Shown piece by piece: positions 39,001-50,180 of a DNA stretch of 64,000 bases (positions are counted from its first letter, which is position 1; each line of letters starts with the position of its first letter). The position numbers and the translations under genes are program-made. The notes below the pieces were generated by a model. It did no database searches. It was not told the DNA's origin and saw only the letters and a program-made list of their open reading frames with translations. This stretch comes from Serinus canaria. Its lineage: Eukaryota; Chordata; Aves; Passeriformes; Fringillidae. The DNA lies in the NCBI RefSeq assembly GCF_022539315.1, contig NC_066313.1, positions 10,047,764 through 10,111,763 on the forward strand, read 5' to 3'.

Positions 39001-40197
39001 AGTCAAATATTAGAGACCCCATATATAGTAGTAAAGAAAAAAATGCAGAAAAACATTGTAATACCACATTCAGAGCAGGATTTGAACAGCAGCCTAGAAA
39101 CTGAAATGAACATATGGAACTAGAAAGAAAAACCAAGAATAACAAATGGCTCCTTCTTAAAGCTTTTTCCTACCTCAAGTGAGGCAAAAGAGAAAAAAAC
39201 ACCACTTTAAAGCACTTCAGAATGCAAACACTTACAAAAGCCTAAACTCTTGTTTTGTCTTTTGAATACTCATATTTGCATTCCAAGTACAACATTAATA
39301 TTCTTTTCCTTTATTTTGAGACTCAATATTACCATTCCCAGTGGAAAAGGGATGGCATCTGACTGCAGGAATTTATTTTGCTTTGAGTAGTAATTACCTG
39401 TTGCCACTTTATATGGGCAGTACCAAGACAGCACATTCAGTAAAACACACAGTGCCTGTACTCTGCATGCCCAGGTACAAAAAAAAATCCTTTTACCTTG
39501 GTCAAATTAGTATTTTCTGTGCTCCTTAGTGCCATTTGGACATGGTGGTAGAGGGTGGTAGCTGAGCTGCCCTTGAAACACGATGATATTTCTTGTAAAT
39601 TCATCCAAGAGTCAAAGTTTTAATAGATTAATTAAACTTGTCAAACTCTTTAAAAGCATTTTTCCCCAAAGAAATTTATCACCTATGAAGTAATGAGCTA
39701 AAGTGCAATAGCTAATTACCTGCAGAACATCAGAAGTACAGAGCCTTTCAATGTAGGGTTACCCTGTTGCATTAGCCTATGAATCTGAAAAATAACCCAT
39801 CATAATGTAGGAGATGCATTAGGGAGATATCTTAAAATAAGGCTCAATAACACTCCTCCAAAACCTGGAAGTTTTAGAGAAACTAAATTTCCAGTAGTAG
39901 AACCATGCCTAATTTCATTTTATCTAAGTTTTGTTGCCCATAAGCATCCTTCATTGACAGCCTTCAAGTTTTTCTATGCACAGAATTGCAAATTGTATGT
40001 CCACATCTCCTGTACTTGGTTCCAGCCTTAGACCCCTGTGAGGAACTACAAGACATTTGATTTCTGAACATATTCATTGCTACTTCTGCTTTTTACCTCT
40101 TTTTGTAAAAAAAACTTGATAAATGGAAATCAAAACATAACCAGACTACGTCCTTGGGGCCTGTTTCAGCTACAAAACTTTCCCCCTCACACACATG

Positions 40198-40293
40198 AAA
40201 AAAAAAACCAAAAAACCACCAAACCAGAGAACCTCCAAAATGGAAAAATTGCCTTAGAAAAAACCAACCAAACAAACAAAAGTTCCAAACCAA
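40198..40293. repeat. A/C-rich low-complexity tract
   Basis: A and C dominate on the + strand, with words such as AAACCAAAAAACCACCAAACC and ACCAACCAAACAAACAAAAG (40264-40283 region). It resembles the tract at 4201-4300. The two open frames across it (40077-40310 plus and 40093-40293 minus) are lysine/asparagine- or phenylalanine-rich artefacts of this composition. Confidence 0.85.
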
Positions 40294-42361
40294 GTGGTCT
40301 TATTGGCTGAGTAAATTTATTTAAACCAATCACACTATTTCAGTGACTGGTGTAGTTCACTCTGTTGGGATGTTGTGGAATACACACCTAAGCTTTCCTC
40401 TCATAAAGTTATTTAGGATTTGCACATGTTTAAGGCATCAACAGGTTTAAAGGTAAAAGGATATGTCAAGTGCATCTTATTGAGATGGTTAAAGGGAAAA
40501 AAAAAACCCCAAGGACTAAATGCCAAGATGGCCTCTCTCTCTCTTAAAAAGTAACATTACACAAAGTATGTGTCACATAGGGATGGCATTATAAGAACAT
40601 CTGTCACTTCATATTTTTGCTTTGACATAAACTAGCAGTCAAGTGAAAATTAAATAGATTAGCAATTTTATTAACTTCCTATTTAGTAACTGTGTCAAAA
40701 GTGCTTTTTCTTCTCTCAGAGATATTTCAGGGATTCTCAAGCTATTCATGCAACTGATATGCATTTCATGGGGTCTAATAAAAAAAAATTGTTCCTGGAG
40801 CAGCTGCTTCATTTTTCATATCTCACTACATTTCTGATTTCACTAGTACCAAGCTATTGCCAAGAAAAATATTAAATTTTCATACAAGCTTCTGCTATGC
40901 ATTGTAAAATGTACTTGTGGGAGATACACATTTTAGTCAACAATATTTTACCCAGTATCCTCTGCACAAAAGAACTGTTTGAACAAGGCATCCTCTTAGC
41001 ATTCCATTGAGATCTACTGATACTTCCCTGAGTGGTGTTATTAGTATCTGTTGTGTTTTCCATCCTATAAGTTTGCTCATGTTTTGTTATGTAGTAGCAA
41101 GTCTGTCGCATTGTTTAAGCCCTAAACTATTTTTTAATGGAAAAAAACCACTTCTAAATTGCTTTCTTATGAGGATAGATAATGCTTGTTGCCAATGGCA
41201 AGCAAAAAAAAACCCACAGGTTGTATTGCTGAGCAAGCTTTAAGTGCAGAAGGTTAAGTGAGCTCTAAGGTACTGAGGAACCACATGCTCAATTAAAAGT
41301 GTAATCTCATGCAATGTAATTTACTGCAAACACTGAGTTTTACTGTAGGGTAAACACAGCAATGTTTACAACTTGAAAAGTTTCCTGGTCTAGTTCCTAA
41401 CCAAGAAGAAAGCAGTAATACCTACAGCAGCCAGGAACACCAGCATTCCACAAGAAGAGGATAATTGCTGCACACAACAACTCCACCAGCTAGGAGAATG
41501 ATTTTTAAAATAATTTTCATTTTTTTAAAAAATATCTTTTCAAATGATCCAGAAGACAGAGGAATTTTCTGCAGACAATCAGAAAACCAGCCCAAAGGCA
41601 TGCTACAATATAATAAGGAAAGGGACAGCAGCAAGTATAGAACTGCAAGGATTAAAAAATCAAAGGTACAAAAGATCAATACCAAAGGAACAGTGGAAGG
41701 TTGATATTGGAGGGGTCTCAAGAGTTAAGCTCAGTAACTTAGGTGGCTACAAATGGCTGCTGAGGTTGCACTGTATCCCCCAGGTATGCAATATAATAAA
41801 GCCAGCTATGAATAAACAGGATTGAATTACAAACCCTTCCAGGTCAGCCATAAACACCACATTTCTCTGCTGGGTGAGTGGACAGCTTTTCCCTGCAAGA
41901 GCTACAAAATTTTTTGTATGGCATTCATCAGAAACATGTGTCTAGCACAGGATAATCTTCTTCCCATATAGGATCCTGTTCTGAGTATTAGTCTGGCTTT
42001 TGAGCAGATTTCAACTGCTGATCCAGGAACAATTCCATATATTTCACCAGTGCCTTCTACTAATGCCCCTCACCTATTTTACACACACACTCTTTGAGCA
42101 AGAAGACCCCCACAAACCCCAAACCTTGCTTTTTATTTAATTTTTCCCTTTTGAGCCCTGGGTCTCACAAAAACTTTCCCATACAATAAGATAACTTCTT
42201 CCCTTCCTTTTCCTATAAAACCACATGAACATATGAGTTTAAAGTAGCTGCCAAAACAGTTATTTCTATCAATAAGATAGAAATACAGGAATTACAAGTG
42301 TTAAGAACAGAGAGGGAAAATAAAGGAGGAGAATGGAATAGGGAGCAAATAATTTATCAGC

Positions 42362-42379
42362 CAACTTTCTAGAAAGTTG
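42362..42379. repeat. 18-bp perfect palindrome
   Basis: CAACTTTCT followed directly by AGAAAGTTG. The centre contains TTCTAGAA, which resembles inverted heat-shock half-sites, but a single pair is weak evidence for a regulatory site. Confidence 0.85.
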
Positions 42380-43944
42380 TTTTATAATTGAGATTGGGTA
42401 ACCATGTCCAAAGAGGCTGAAATACTGAAGCATGTTGGCAATGCTATTCCTCAAGGTATGTGTGAAAGACCCAATGCACTCTGATTGTACAGGACACCTT
42501 GAAGTTATTTGGTTTTATACAACTTTGGGCTGTTGCTGACATATCAGAAATACCACTAGAAATAAAAAGGAAAAGAAAAACAAAAAAGCAGGAAAAGCCT
42601 ACTCAAAAGCCAACTCATCACAAACTGCTCCTACAGACAAAATTAAGTTTATATCAAAGAGGTAAACTCAGAGTTTACAGAGAGAAATTTAGGACTTTTA
42701 CATACAACAGCTTATTCTTTCACCTTTCAAGACTTCTTTCCTTCTTCCTGCTATTAATGCTAAGTAGGATCATGGTATGCTGCTGCTATGAGAGCAAATT
42801 TTGAATGGAGCACACGTATATACCTTCACTCTGCTTTAATTAAATGGATTACCTGATTTTTTTTTTCTGTTTTAATCTCTTCCCACAAAGAGTGAACAGA
42901 AGTAAATTTTTTTGTTCAGACGTACCCGAAAACTACGTGGTCATTCCTGCATTTGTAAAATGCATTTCAAAGTCTCTCCTGCTCTTACAAGGCCAGAGAC
43001 TAATGGGAGAGAGAAGGAGGTCATGGAATAGCTGTGCTTTTCCACACAAGTCTGCAGAGACCTGATCTGGCCTCAGCTTTCAGATCTCCAAGTGCCCAGA
43101 GATTCACCCTTATCAGCACTTCTTGCAGACAATCAAATTCAAATCACCTTTTGTAATTACATTATGAAATACTGTAACCTACTTTCTTTCTCTCTCTCCC
43201 CTCCTGCCACCACACAGGGTTGCCAAGTGAGCACTTCCTTTATTGAGATTTTGGGAATTTCACTCATTCATTGCTATCAAATCCCTGGCATTTGGCTATC
43301 CTTGTTGACAGGAACTTCTCCAAGCAGTGTCCTATGGAATCAGGAAGGAAAGTGTGTGCCCAGCTGTGGAAGCTCTGCCTTTACTCACCCACCAGTTCTA
43401 TTTACATTGTGTACACACACCAGGCACATCTTCACAGGGAATTCTGCAGGACACTTTCACATTTCCAGTAAAACCTCAAAGCTTATCTACTTCTGTACAA
43501 CACCTGACATGTCTCCTCCTCCTGAACAGCTAATGAATCTCATTAATTTGATGAAAATTACAGGGATGATATGTGTACACAGAGCTACTTGACATGAACA
43601 AGGACAACCAATAGTACCCAGAAAACATGCAGCAGCTGAGATGTGCTTCTGTATTTCATGACCTTCTCCAAAAGAATACGCAGTCATATCCACTAATATA
43701 AGTGTATTTTGCACCTACAGGTGTATATTGAGCAAATACACAAAGCCAATATTTCAAGTTATTTACCAAAATCCTAAAATACTAGCCCAAACACAAATTT
43801 TTGTGTTAGGTTTTCAGTATGCCTAACATTGTTATACAAGACTAATTTTATTTTACACCAGAATTTGAGTATTTAAGTCGACAAAATTCAAGATTTTTAT
43901 TTAATTTTTTAAGTCAGTTATAAAGAACTCAAGAGGAACTTTTC

Positions 43945-44224
43945 TCAATGATGTATACAGTGATAGGACAAGGGGGAAGGGCCTCAAGCTGAAGGAGGGT
44001 AGGTTTAAATCAGCCCCTAGGAAGAAATACCATGCTGGGTGCACGACAAGGCACTGGAAAAGGTTGGCTAGAGAAGCTGTGGACTCATTTCTCAAAATGT
44101 TCAAGGTGAGGTTGGATGGGGCTCTGAGCAACTGTTCTAGTGGAAGGTGCCCTTGGCACAGAGATTTTGGAACTAGGTGAGCTTTAAGGTCCATTCCAAC
44201 CCAGACCAGTCCCTGATTCTATAA
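43945..44224 (+). mobile_element. CR1 LINE 3' end
   Basis: A sense CR1 3' end about 280 bp long. Landmarks are CAGTGATAGGACAAGGGGGA (43959), GGGCCTCAAGCTGAAGGAGG (43979), GAGGGTAGGTTTAAAT, TAGGAAGAAAT, GGCACTGGAAAAGGTTGGCT (44050), AGAGAAGCTGTGGACTC, TGAGGTTGGATGGGGCTCTG (44106), GGAACTAGGTGAGCTTTAAG (44169) and the final CCTGATTCTATAAA. It is the most complete 3' UTR in the window. It is decayed, with many substitutions and a shortened 'TCATTTCTC' segment, and is not coding. The minus-strand frame 43901-44194 is antisense CR1. Confidence 0.92.
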
Positions 44225-46649
44225 AAACAGGTTATAAGATCCTGACTTTAATTCCTGCCTCAGTGAAACTTTCCTATAAAAAACAAGAAGTTATTTTTAA
44301 GCAGCAAGTAGAATTTCACCCATTTACTGAAACTGCCTTGCCTATCACCTGTTCTCCAGGAAGTTGATGATACCAAAAGTGTTACTGTTTAAATCACTTC
44401 TAAACTAGCAAAACCCCCTCCAAAACCACTCCTGAAAAAAAAAAAGATATGCAGATTTTTTCCTGTAATGGATATGAATATTTCTAACCCTTGATTCATG
44501 ATACTACCTGTGAGCTGTACACAAGATTATGAATATTCTTGAAATGCACAATATAAAATATACAATGCAAATAATTCTGTAATTAATATATGATTTTATC
44601 TATTATATAGTATATTCTGTAATATAGATTTCTACTTCATACAGATTTGTGGGGGTTTTCTTTGCATATATTTGTAGATAAATACAAGCATTTACAAGCC
44701 AAAAAATTAAAAGTACGTATCAAAACACACTAGCCAACAAAAAAAAAAAAAAAAATAGCCCCAAAGGAGAAAAAAAAAAATCCCTTCTAAGAGCAGCATA
44801 TGAGTGGAGGAAAGACTGTTTTCTAGGAGGTCCAACATCAGACTTGGTTATCTTTTAAGTACCTGCTCTAATACACTTAGTGTTTTGTGCTACATTTAAC
44901 AAGATTAAGTGATCAAAACATCTTTCATGTCAACTCTTTATTGGAAATCTCACAACAAGCCTCCTTCTTGCCAAAACACTGTCCCATGGTTCATGCATGA
45001 TGCTAATTCCAGCTGAATGAATAAACCTGTTTACCTAGGCATAACAGGAAAAGTGCTGCTCATCAACTAAAGGATTCCCCAAGGAACACCTTTAGCTTTT
45101 TTTCCTGGACTTCCAGCATTTTTCTCAACAGTTCCGACTCTGCAACAATAGCCTGAGTTATGAAGTTCTAAGACACTCTTGGATAGGATTGGAAATGTTG
45201 CTAGCTTTACAGTCAAGGAGTCAAAAATCAAACCACCTTATAAAAGGCACCAAGTTCATAAATATTCATTACAAAGCAATCTTTCTTTTAAATTTTTTCT
45301 AAGTGAAGACTAGCAGGTGGAAAGACTAGCAATTCGAGTGGGCTGAACCTGGAGAGCTTCAGAGCACAGCTGAAAGAGGCACTTACTAAATGTGAGAATA
45401 ATATGAGCTTCCCCACATGGGGATGTGTGCCAACTCCTAAGTTACACCAAGAAGCAGCACAGGTGGGAATAGGACTCTATTCTTCAGTTTCTCCTCCCTG
45501 CAAAAAAGAAATTCTGCAACTATGACACCACAAAGTAATTAATCACTTTTACTGTGTCTTTAGCTAGTACATCTTCTAAACCAGTTTCTACCCAAAGGCA
45601 CTAGAGCCTGCCTTGGCTGCACCTGTACTTGGAGTGACAAAGAGAGATCTTCAGTTTCTTTTTGGGATATATATAGAAGAATATATACATAATTTTATTC
45701 TATATATTATTATAAAAGAAATTTTCAAGTTTAGTCTCTTCCTGTATATTACATTCTGGTTTTTTATTGATTTTTATGCCACTATGCTTAAAGGTTCATA
45801 TTCACCATTAAGTTACACAGAAATGGATGGGAGCAGCCAGATTGAGGTCTTTGGAAAAATTAACACTGACAATCAGCATCAGCCAGGGAATTTGTCAGCA
45901 CACTTCAATATGGATTTCAGGTGCAGATAAATGATAGTTAAATGTCTTTCACACTCCCAGCACAAGTGACACAAAGAGCTGAGCTAAGCAACTCTTCTGT
46001 TCTGAGAAGTAAAAGCAGGGTAAATACTATGCTGTGCTCTCTGAAGGTAAAATCCAGGTTAGTGCAAACCCTCTTCAGCTGATCTCATCCAAGGCTTTGA
46101 TTCTAACACAAGTTCTAAACACAAGACTCCATTTTTCAAGGTTGGGTGCAAACTAATGTACTGAAAAAATAGCCCATGTCAGCATGCTGTTATCACTGCT
46201 TTAATAGTCAGCTCACCTACCCACTTTTTAGTGAAGGCAAAGCGCATTTAAACTTGGATATCAGGCATTCAAGAACAATTTCCTAATGCATAATATTTTA
46301 GTCAGGGTGTGATTTCAGTATAGTTACCTCAAAAATGCCTTCCAGACACTGCTGAATATTCACTTGGTATATAAAGGGGCACCATAAACATTCAGAAAAA
46401 GAAAGAAAGAGTCTAACAGTCAGCTGCCTGTTTAGGAGACAGAGCCCATTCCCAGTGAGCATGCTCATTTCCAGACTCCTGCAAAAACAGCAATGACACA
46501 GCAGCTTCTCATCTCTTCTTGTGTACCAGGCTGAGACTGCTCATGTGCAAAAAATAAATTTAGTTAAAATCCAGACCATTTTATACCCTCTACAGTTTAC
46601 ACCACATCTCTTAATATTCAGTCTTGCTTAAATAAAAACATCAATTTAA
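44225..46649. other. Non-coding DNA, no gene seen
   Basis: AT-rich, with 17 A at 44739-44755 followed by another A run at 44770-44780. The frame at 45613-45930 (105 codons) begins within AT-rich sequence and shows hydrophobic low-complexity residues only. No repeat family was recognised. Confidence 0.5.
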
Positions 46650-46778
46650 AAAATAACAACAAAACACAAAAGCAGGCATTTTTGTTGGTGTTGTTTGTGT
46701 GGTTTGAGGTATTTTTGCTGGTGGGAGTGGTTTTGCTTTTCTGATTTGGGCTTGTTTGGATTTGGGGTTTGTTTGTCT
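46650..46778. repeat. A/C tract switching to G/T tract
   Basis: The + strand is A/C-rich at 46650-46672 (AACAACAAAACACAAAAG) and then G/T-rich at 46679-46778 (TTGTTGGTGTTGTTTGTGTG and similar). The two halves are partly complementary, so the locus could fold back imperfectly. The G/T half is the reverse-complement version of the A/C tracts at 4201 and 40198. Confidence 0.75.
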
Positions 46779-47844
46779 TCCTCCCAGTCATATGAATTGT
46801 ATGCTAGATCTCTGAATTCATCTTCACACAGCTACCAACTACAACAAAACTAAGCTCCAAAACCAAGGAAAGAAAGATTTAGAAGCAGCTATTTCAGAAA
46901 TAGCTGTGGCTGGTGTTCTGGCCTCACTTTGGATAAATTCTTCTCTTTTCCTGGAAAGCAGGCATGCCACTAGGCTGCATCCAGTTATTTTCAGCTTTTT
47001 CTGTGATCTGAACAGACCTCCTGGTATCACTCATTTGCCAGGCTATAAACCTCTAGGTTCTTTCAGCATGTTTCCTGCTAACATTTTGGAGAACTCTTCA
47101 AAGTTAGTTTCTTTTTCAAGTTATTTTTCCATCCTTTACTATTATATTTTTAATTAAATGAATTATATTAATCAGAGCTATAAAGTGTTCTTTGAAGAGT
47201 TTTATGACCTCTTCAATCATCAAATTATGTTCTTCATTTAACAGCAAGGTTTCTCCCAATAGTCTTACATTTTTATATTGTTCTTACTGTTTAAGTGTTT
47301 GTTAAACTATGTTTGCAACCTATGTGCCCAACATCTCTCTCACCAAACTAGTGCCCAGGCTGCATCAATTGTGCTCTGCTTTTCTAGAAAACCTTTTCCT
47401 TTTTATAGCTTGAGGACCTAGGAGGGAGAAAAGTGCCCAAGGTTCAACACATGATTTTCCTTGCATCAAACCATTTATAACCCCAAACCCAGGAAGAACA
47501 TTATGCAAATCTCTGTGCTACAAGAAGCAATTCCTCTGAACACTTTGCAACAGACCATTTCCCTGGGGTCTGTTTCAGAAGGCAAACCAAAGCTTTTCAC
47601 CATGTCTCTAAAAGTCACCTTGAGCAGACCCCAAGCTGGATAATAGCATTTCCCTCTGTTACCTGCTGCTCCTCCACTTTTCTTCAGCCCCCACTACCAC
47701 CTGCCTCTGCTAATATACCACTGAGATTTTGACTCATCTAATTTTTGTTCTCTTTTCCTACTTGTGGGTCTTGATTTTTAAGTCCCTTGCTTAATTTTCT
47801 AAGGCACTTCCAGATACTTTTGATCTGGAAAACAGTGGTCATTA
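46779..47844. other. Non-coding DNA, no gene seen
   Basis: Unique sequence of mixed composition. No exon, RNA gene or mobile element was recognised. The short frames on both strands between 46839 and 47643 have no domain signature. Confidence 0.5.
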
Positions 47845-47967
47845 AGGGGTTTGATATTCTTGGTTTATTAGGGTTGAGTTTTTGTGGCCTTTTAAACTGG
47901 TTTTGGTAGGGTTTTTGTTTTCTGTGAGGTATTTTTTGGAGAGGGTTTTTTGGTGGGGTTTTGTTGC
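47845..47967. repeat. G/T-rich low-complexity tract
   Basis: G and T dominate on the + strand, with repeated GGTTTT/GGGTTTTT words. G runs of three or four occur, but the loops between them are too long for a standard G-quadruplex. The minus-strand frame 47738-48088 is lysine/proline/asparagine-rich because it reads this tract. Confidence 0.8.
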
Positions 47968-49549
47968 TGAAGGATATTTCAGCTGAGGTCTCAAGTCCAC
48001 AAAAGCACAACAGCTGCCTGTAATCCATATGGATCCACCTGTCTAAACAGCCACCAAGAGATGCTGTCTCCATTGCTTCCTGATGCACAGAGTGTTGGAA
48101 TCAAAGCAATCCAAGCCCCAATTCTGTGACAGTTGCCTAAAGAGTTGTTTCCCATTTGATTTTCAAACAAGAGTCACATGAAGTGACAGATAATAAAACA
48201 CACTATGGTATCTTCACCTGGCTCCATTTTAAATTTTGAATCCAAAGAGAATTAAGAATGAAATTTATACATGAAAGTGTGAATCTTAAAAAAACAAAGG
48301 GGTTTGTGAGCTCCTGAAGACAGAAAACCCACTGAATATAAGTTACTTAAAAGAATTATTCACTTTATAAGTCTATATTTGGAAGTATAATTCAAGATGT
48401 AGGGAAAGCACCAAACAATGTGTCAAAATCATGCTAAACCATTTAAAAACTTCAGATAAAGTCTTTTTATTTACTTAAACCATTTCCAAATGCCAAATGT
48501 TTGGCAAACTTAATGAAGTTTCACTATTCCTAAATTTAAAACTGAGCTTGCCCCTAGAAATCCTTACAAGTTCATCCAACTTTAAAAAACCTTCTGTCTT
48601 TCATGAGGAGCTATAAAATAGGAAGGAATCTTGCACCAAGCCACTCTGGGATGAGTCAGAAAGGAGCCTGACCCTACACCTCAAATGACAACTCATTTTT
48701 CCCTCACCAAGGCTGAAACAACACTTATCTGTTGGAGCAGCATGCACCACTCTGCCTCAGTGTGTCAGGTCTGAAAGGACTACCTTGAAATATAACTTTA
48801 CATTCAGAAAGACTGAAATACCATGGTTTTCTGGGCAATTAAAAGATTTCAACTTAGTTAATATCAACTGAGATTTGAGTAATGTTGTAATATAATTTCA
48901 GAATCACATGCCTTTTTTTTTTTTGTCAGGACCTGAAAAATTTTACTAATTTTTAGGTTTCAAAGTTACTCAGTTTCCCCAGAATACCACCTTTTTGGAT
49001 GTCTTTGTCCCAACACCCTGACACCAAGCACTTGAATGCAAAGAAGCAATTGTCCTCCCTGTAACAAGAAAATCTAAACCCCGTGAGAACGAAACTTAAT
49101 CTTCTGCACAATTTACTTGTAACATGAAAAATGCAATAAAAAGAAGCAAAATTATTTTCAAGTCAAGTTACAGCTGACTTCATATGACAGAAAAACACCA
49201 TAAATAGTATTTCACAGAGCAGCAGAAAGTCTATTCCTTTCTATCTGAAGTACTCAATCATGAAAGCAAAGGTCTTGGTTTAAGACAATTTAAGGAGGAA
49301 ACTAAAACAAGTTTCCTACTGTTTAGTTTAATCAATCTCTTTCCACCAATAAGAAAAAAAAAACACCAACAAATACAAGTAGTAATAAGAGAAAAAAGAA
49401 CAGTTTACAAAAAAAAAAAAATGGAATAGCAACCAGCAAAAAAAACAGTAAATTGTTAGATACAAAATTGTCAAATATTATCAATTCCCTGGGGAAACAA
49501 GGAAAAATGGTGGAGTAAGCTAAGCTGCTCAGTTAAGGGCTAGAATCCC
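47968..49549. other. Non-coding DNA, no gene seen
   Basis: AT-rich with several A/T runs (12 T near 48913 and A runs near 49350-49430). No gene or mobile element was recognised. The A-rich part leads into the GC-richer island that starts at about 49550. Confidence 0.5.
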
Positions 49550-50180
49550 ACTCACCCTGCCCCTGGTTCCATTTTCCAGCCACAGGCTCTTAAGGAGAGA
49601 GCAACAATTTGGAGCACAGATAGATATGGCATGCAACAGCATTTCGGGGCACCCAGGATGGCAAACATCCCCCAAGCCCACGGCTGCTGCTCCCCTGTGT
49701 CCGTGGAGCCTGTTCCCCAAAAAAGGGACCTGCTGTTCCACAGGCACGGTGGAAGGCACAGTGTACTTGGCAATGAGGGTGCTGAGCAACAACACCTCCC
49801 AAATTTAGCTGTGCTAGCGAAAGACATTATCACATTATCTCCTTCAGCTGTCTTTTCTTGCCACCCTTCTGCAAGGGGTGCTGCCCCCACAGCATAAGCC
49901 AAGGAAGGGAGCACACTGCTCGCCTTGCCCACACACGGGTGCCAAACTGGAGCTGCTGCCAGCTCCCACTCATGGGTGCCTCAAACTCCAAAAATCTGCA
50001 CTGCAGCAGAAGAGGTGCAGATCCAGATCCCCAAGAGGCTGGGGGTGATGAGCTGTCCCTGTCAGCCTTGCTGGTGTGGCTGTCTCTGCCCGATGGATCA
50101 GCTGCCTGCTGACAACTCGCAAGGGCAAAGAAGACGAGCTTTAACGCGTCTTCCACCCGCAGACCTTCTTCATGGAACAG
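49550..50180. other. GC-rich island, possible unannotated exon or regulatory region
   Basis: This stretch is clearly more GC-rich than its neighbours and holds about 13 CpG, several clustered at 50088-50158 (including ACGCG). The CpG level is still below a formal CpG island. It supports overlapping open frames in several reading frames (up to 126 codons on the minus strand at 49552-49932), as any stop-poor GC-rich DNA would. None shows a recognisable domain. A lncRNA exon, weak promoter or old unrecognised repeat are all possible. Confidence 0.35.

Larger units (their letters stand above)
32557..43944. other. Non-coding DNA, about 11 kb, no gene seen
   Basis: Mainly AT-rich and unique. It contains the (AT)13 repeat (36061-36086), the A/C tract at 40198-40293 and an 18-bp palindrome at 42362-42379. 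GC is higher at 36640-37440, where a few 60-90 codon frames occur without recognisable families. A pyrimidine-rich stretch ending in CACACAG at 43217 precedes an open frame that runs to 43592, but that frame begins with GTG and resembles no known protein. Confidence 0.5.

Noticed and set aside
43092..43592. 166-codon frame as a gene
   Set aside because: It begins at GTG and shows no protein family. It was kept only as a weak splice-acceptor observation.
47845..47967. G-quadruplex
   Set aside because: G runs are too far apart for the standard four-run motif with loops of seven or fewer bases.
47738..48088. 116-codon Lys/Pro/Asn-rich minus frame
   Set aside because: The composition comes directly from the G/T-rich low-complexity tract.
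49550..50180. CpG island promoter
   Set aside because: About 13 CpG in 630 bases is well below the usual observed/expected threshold, so it was kept only as a GC-rich anomaly.
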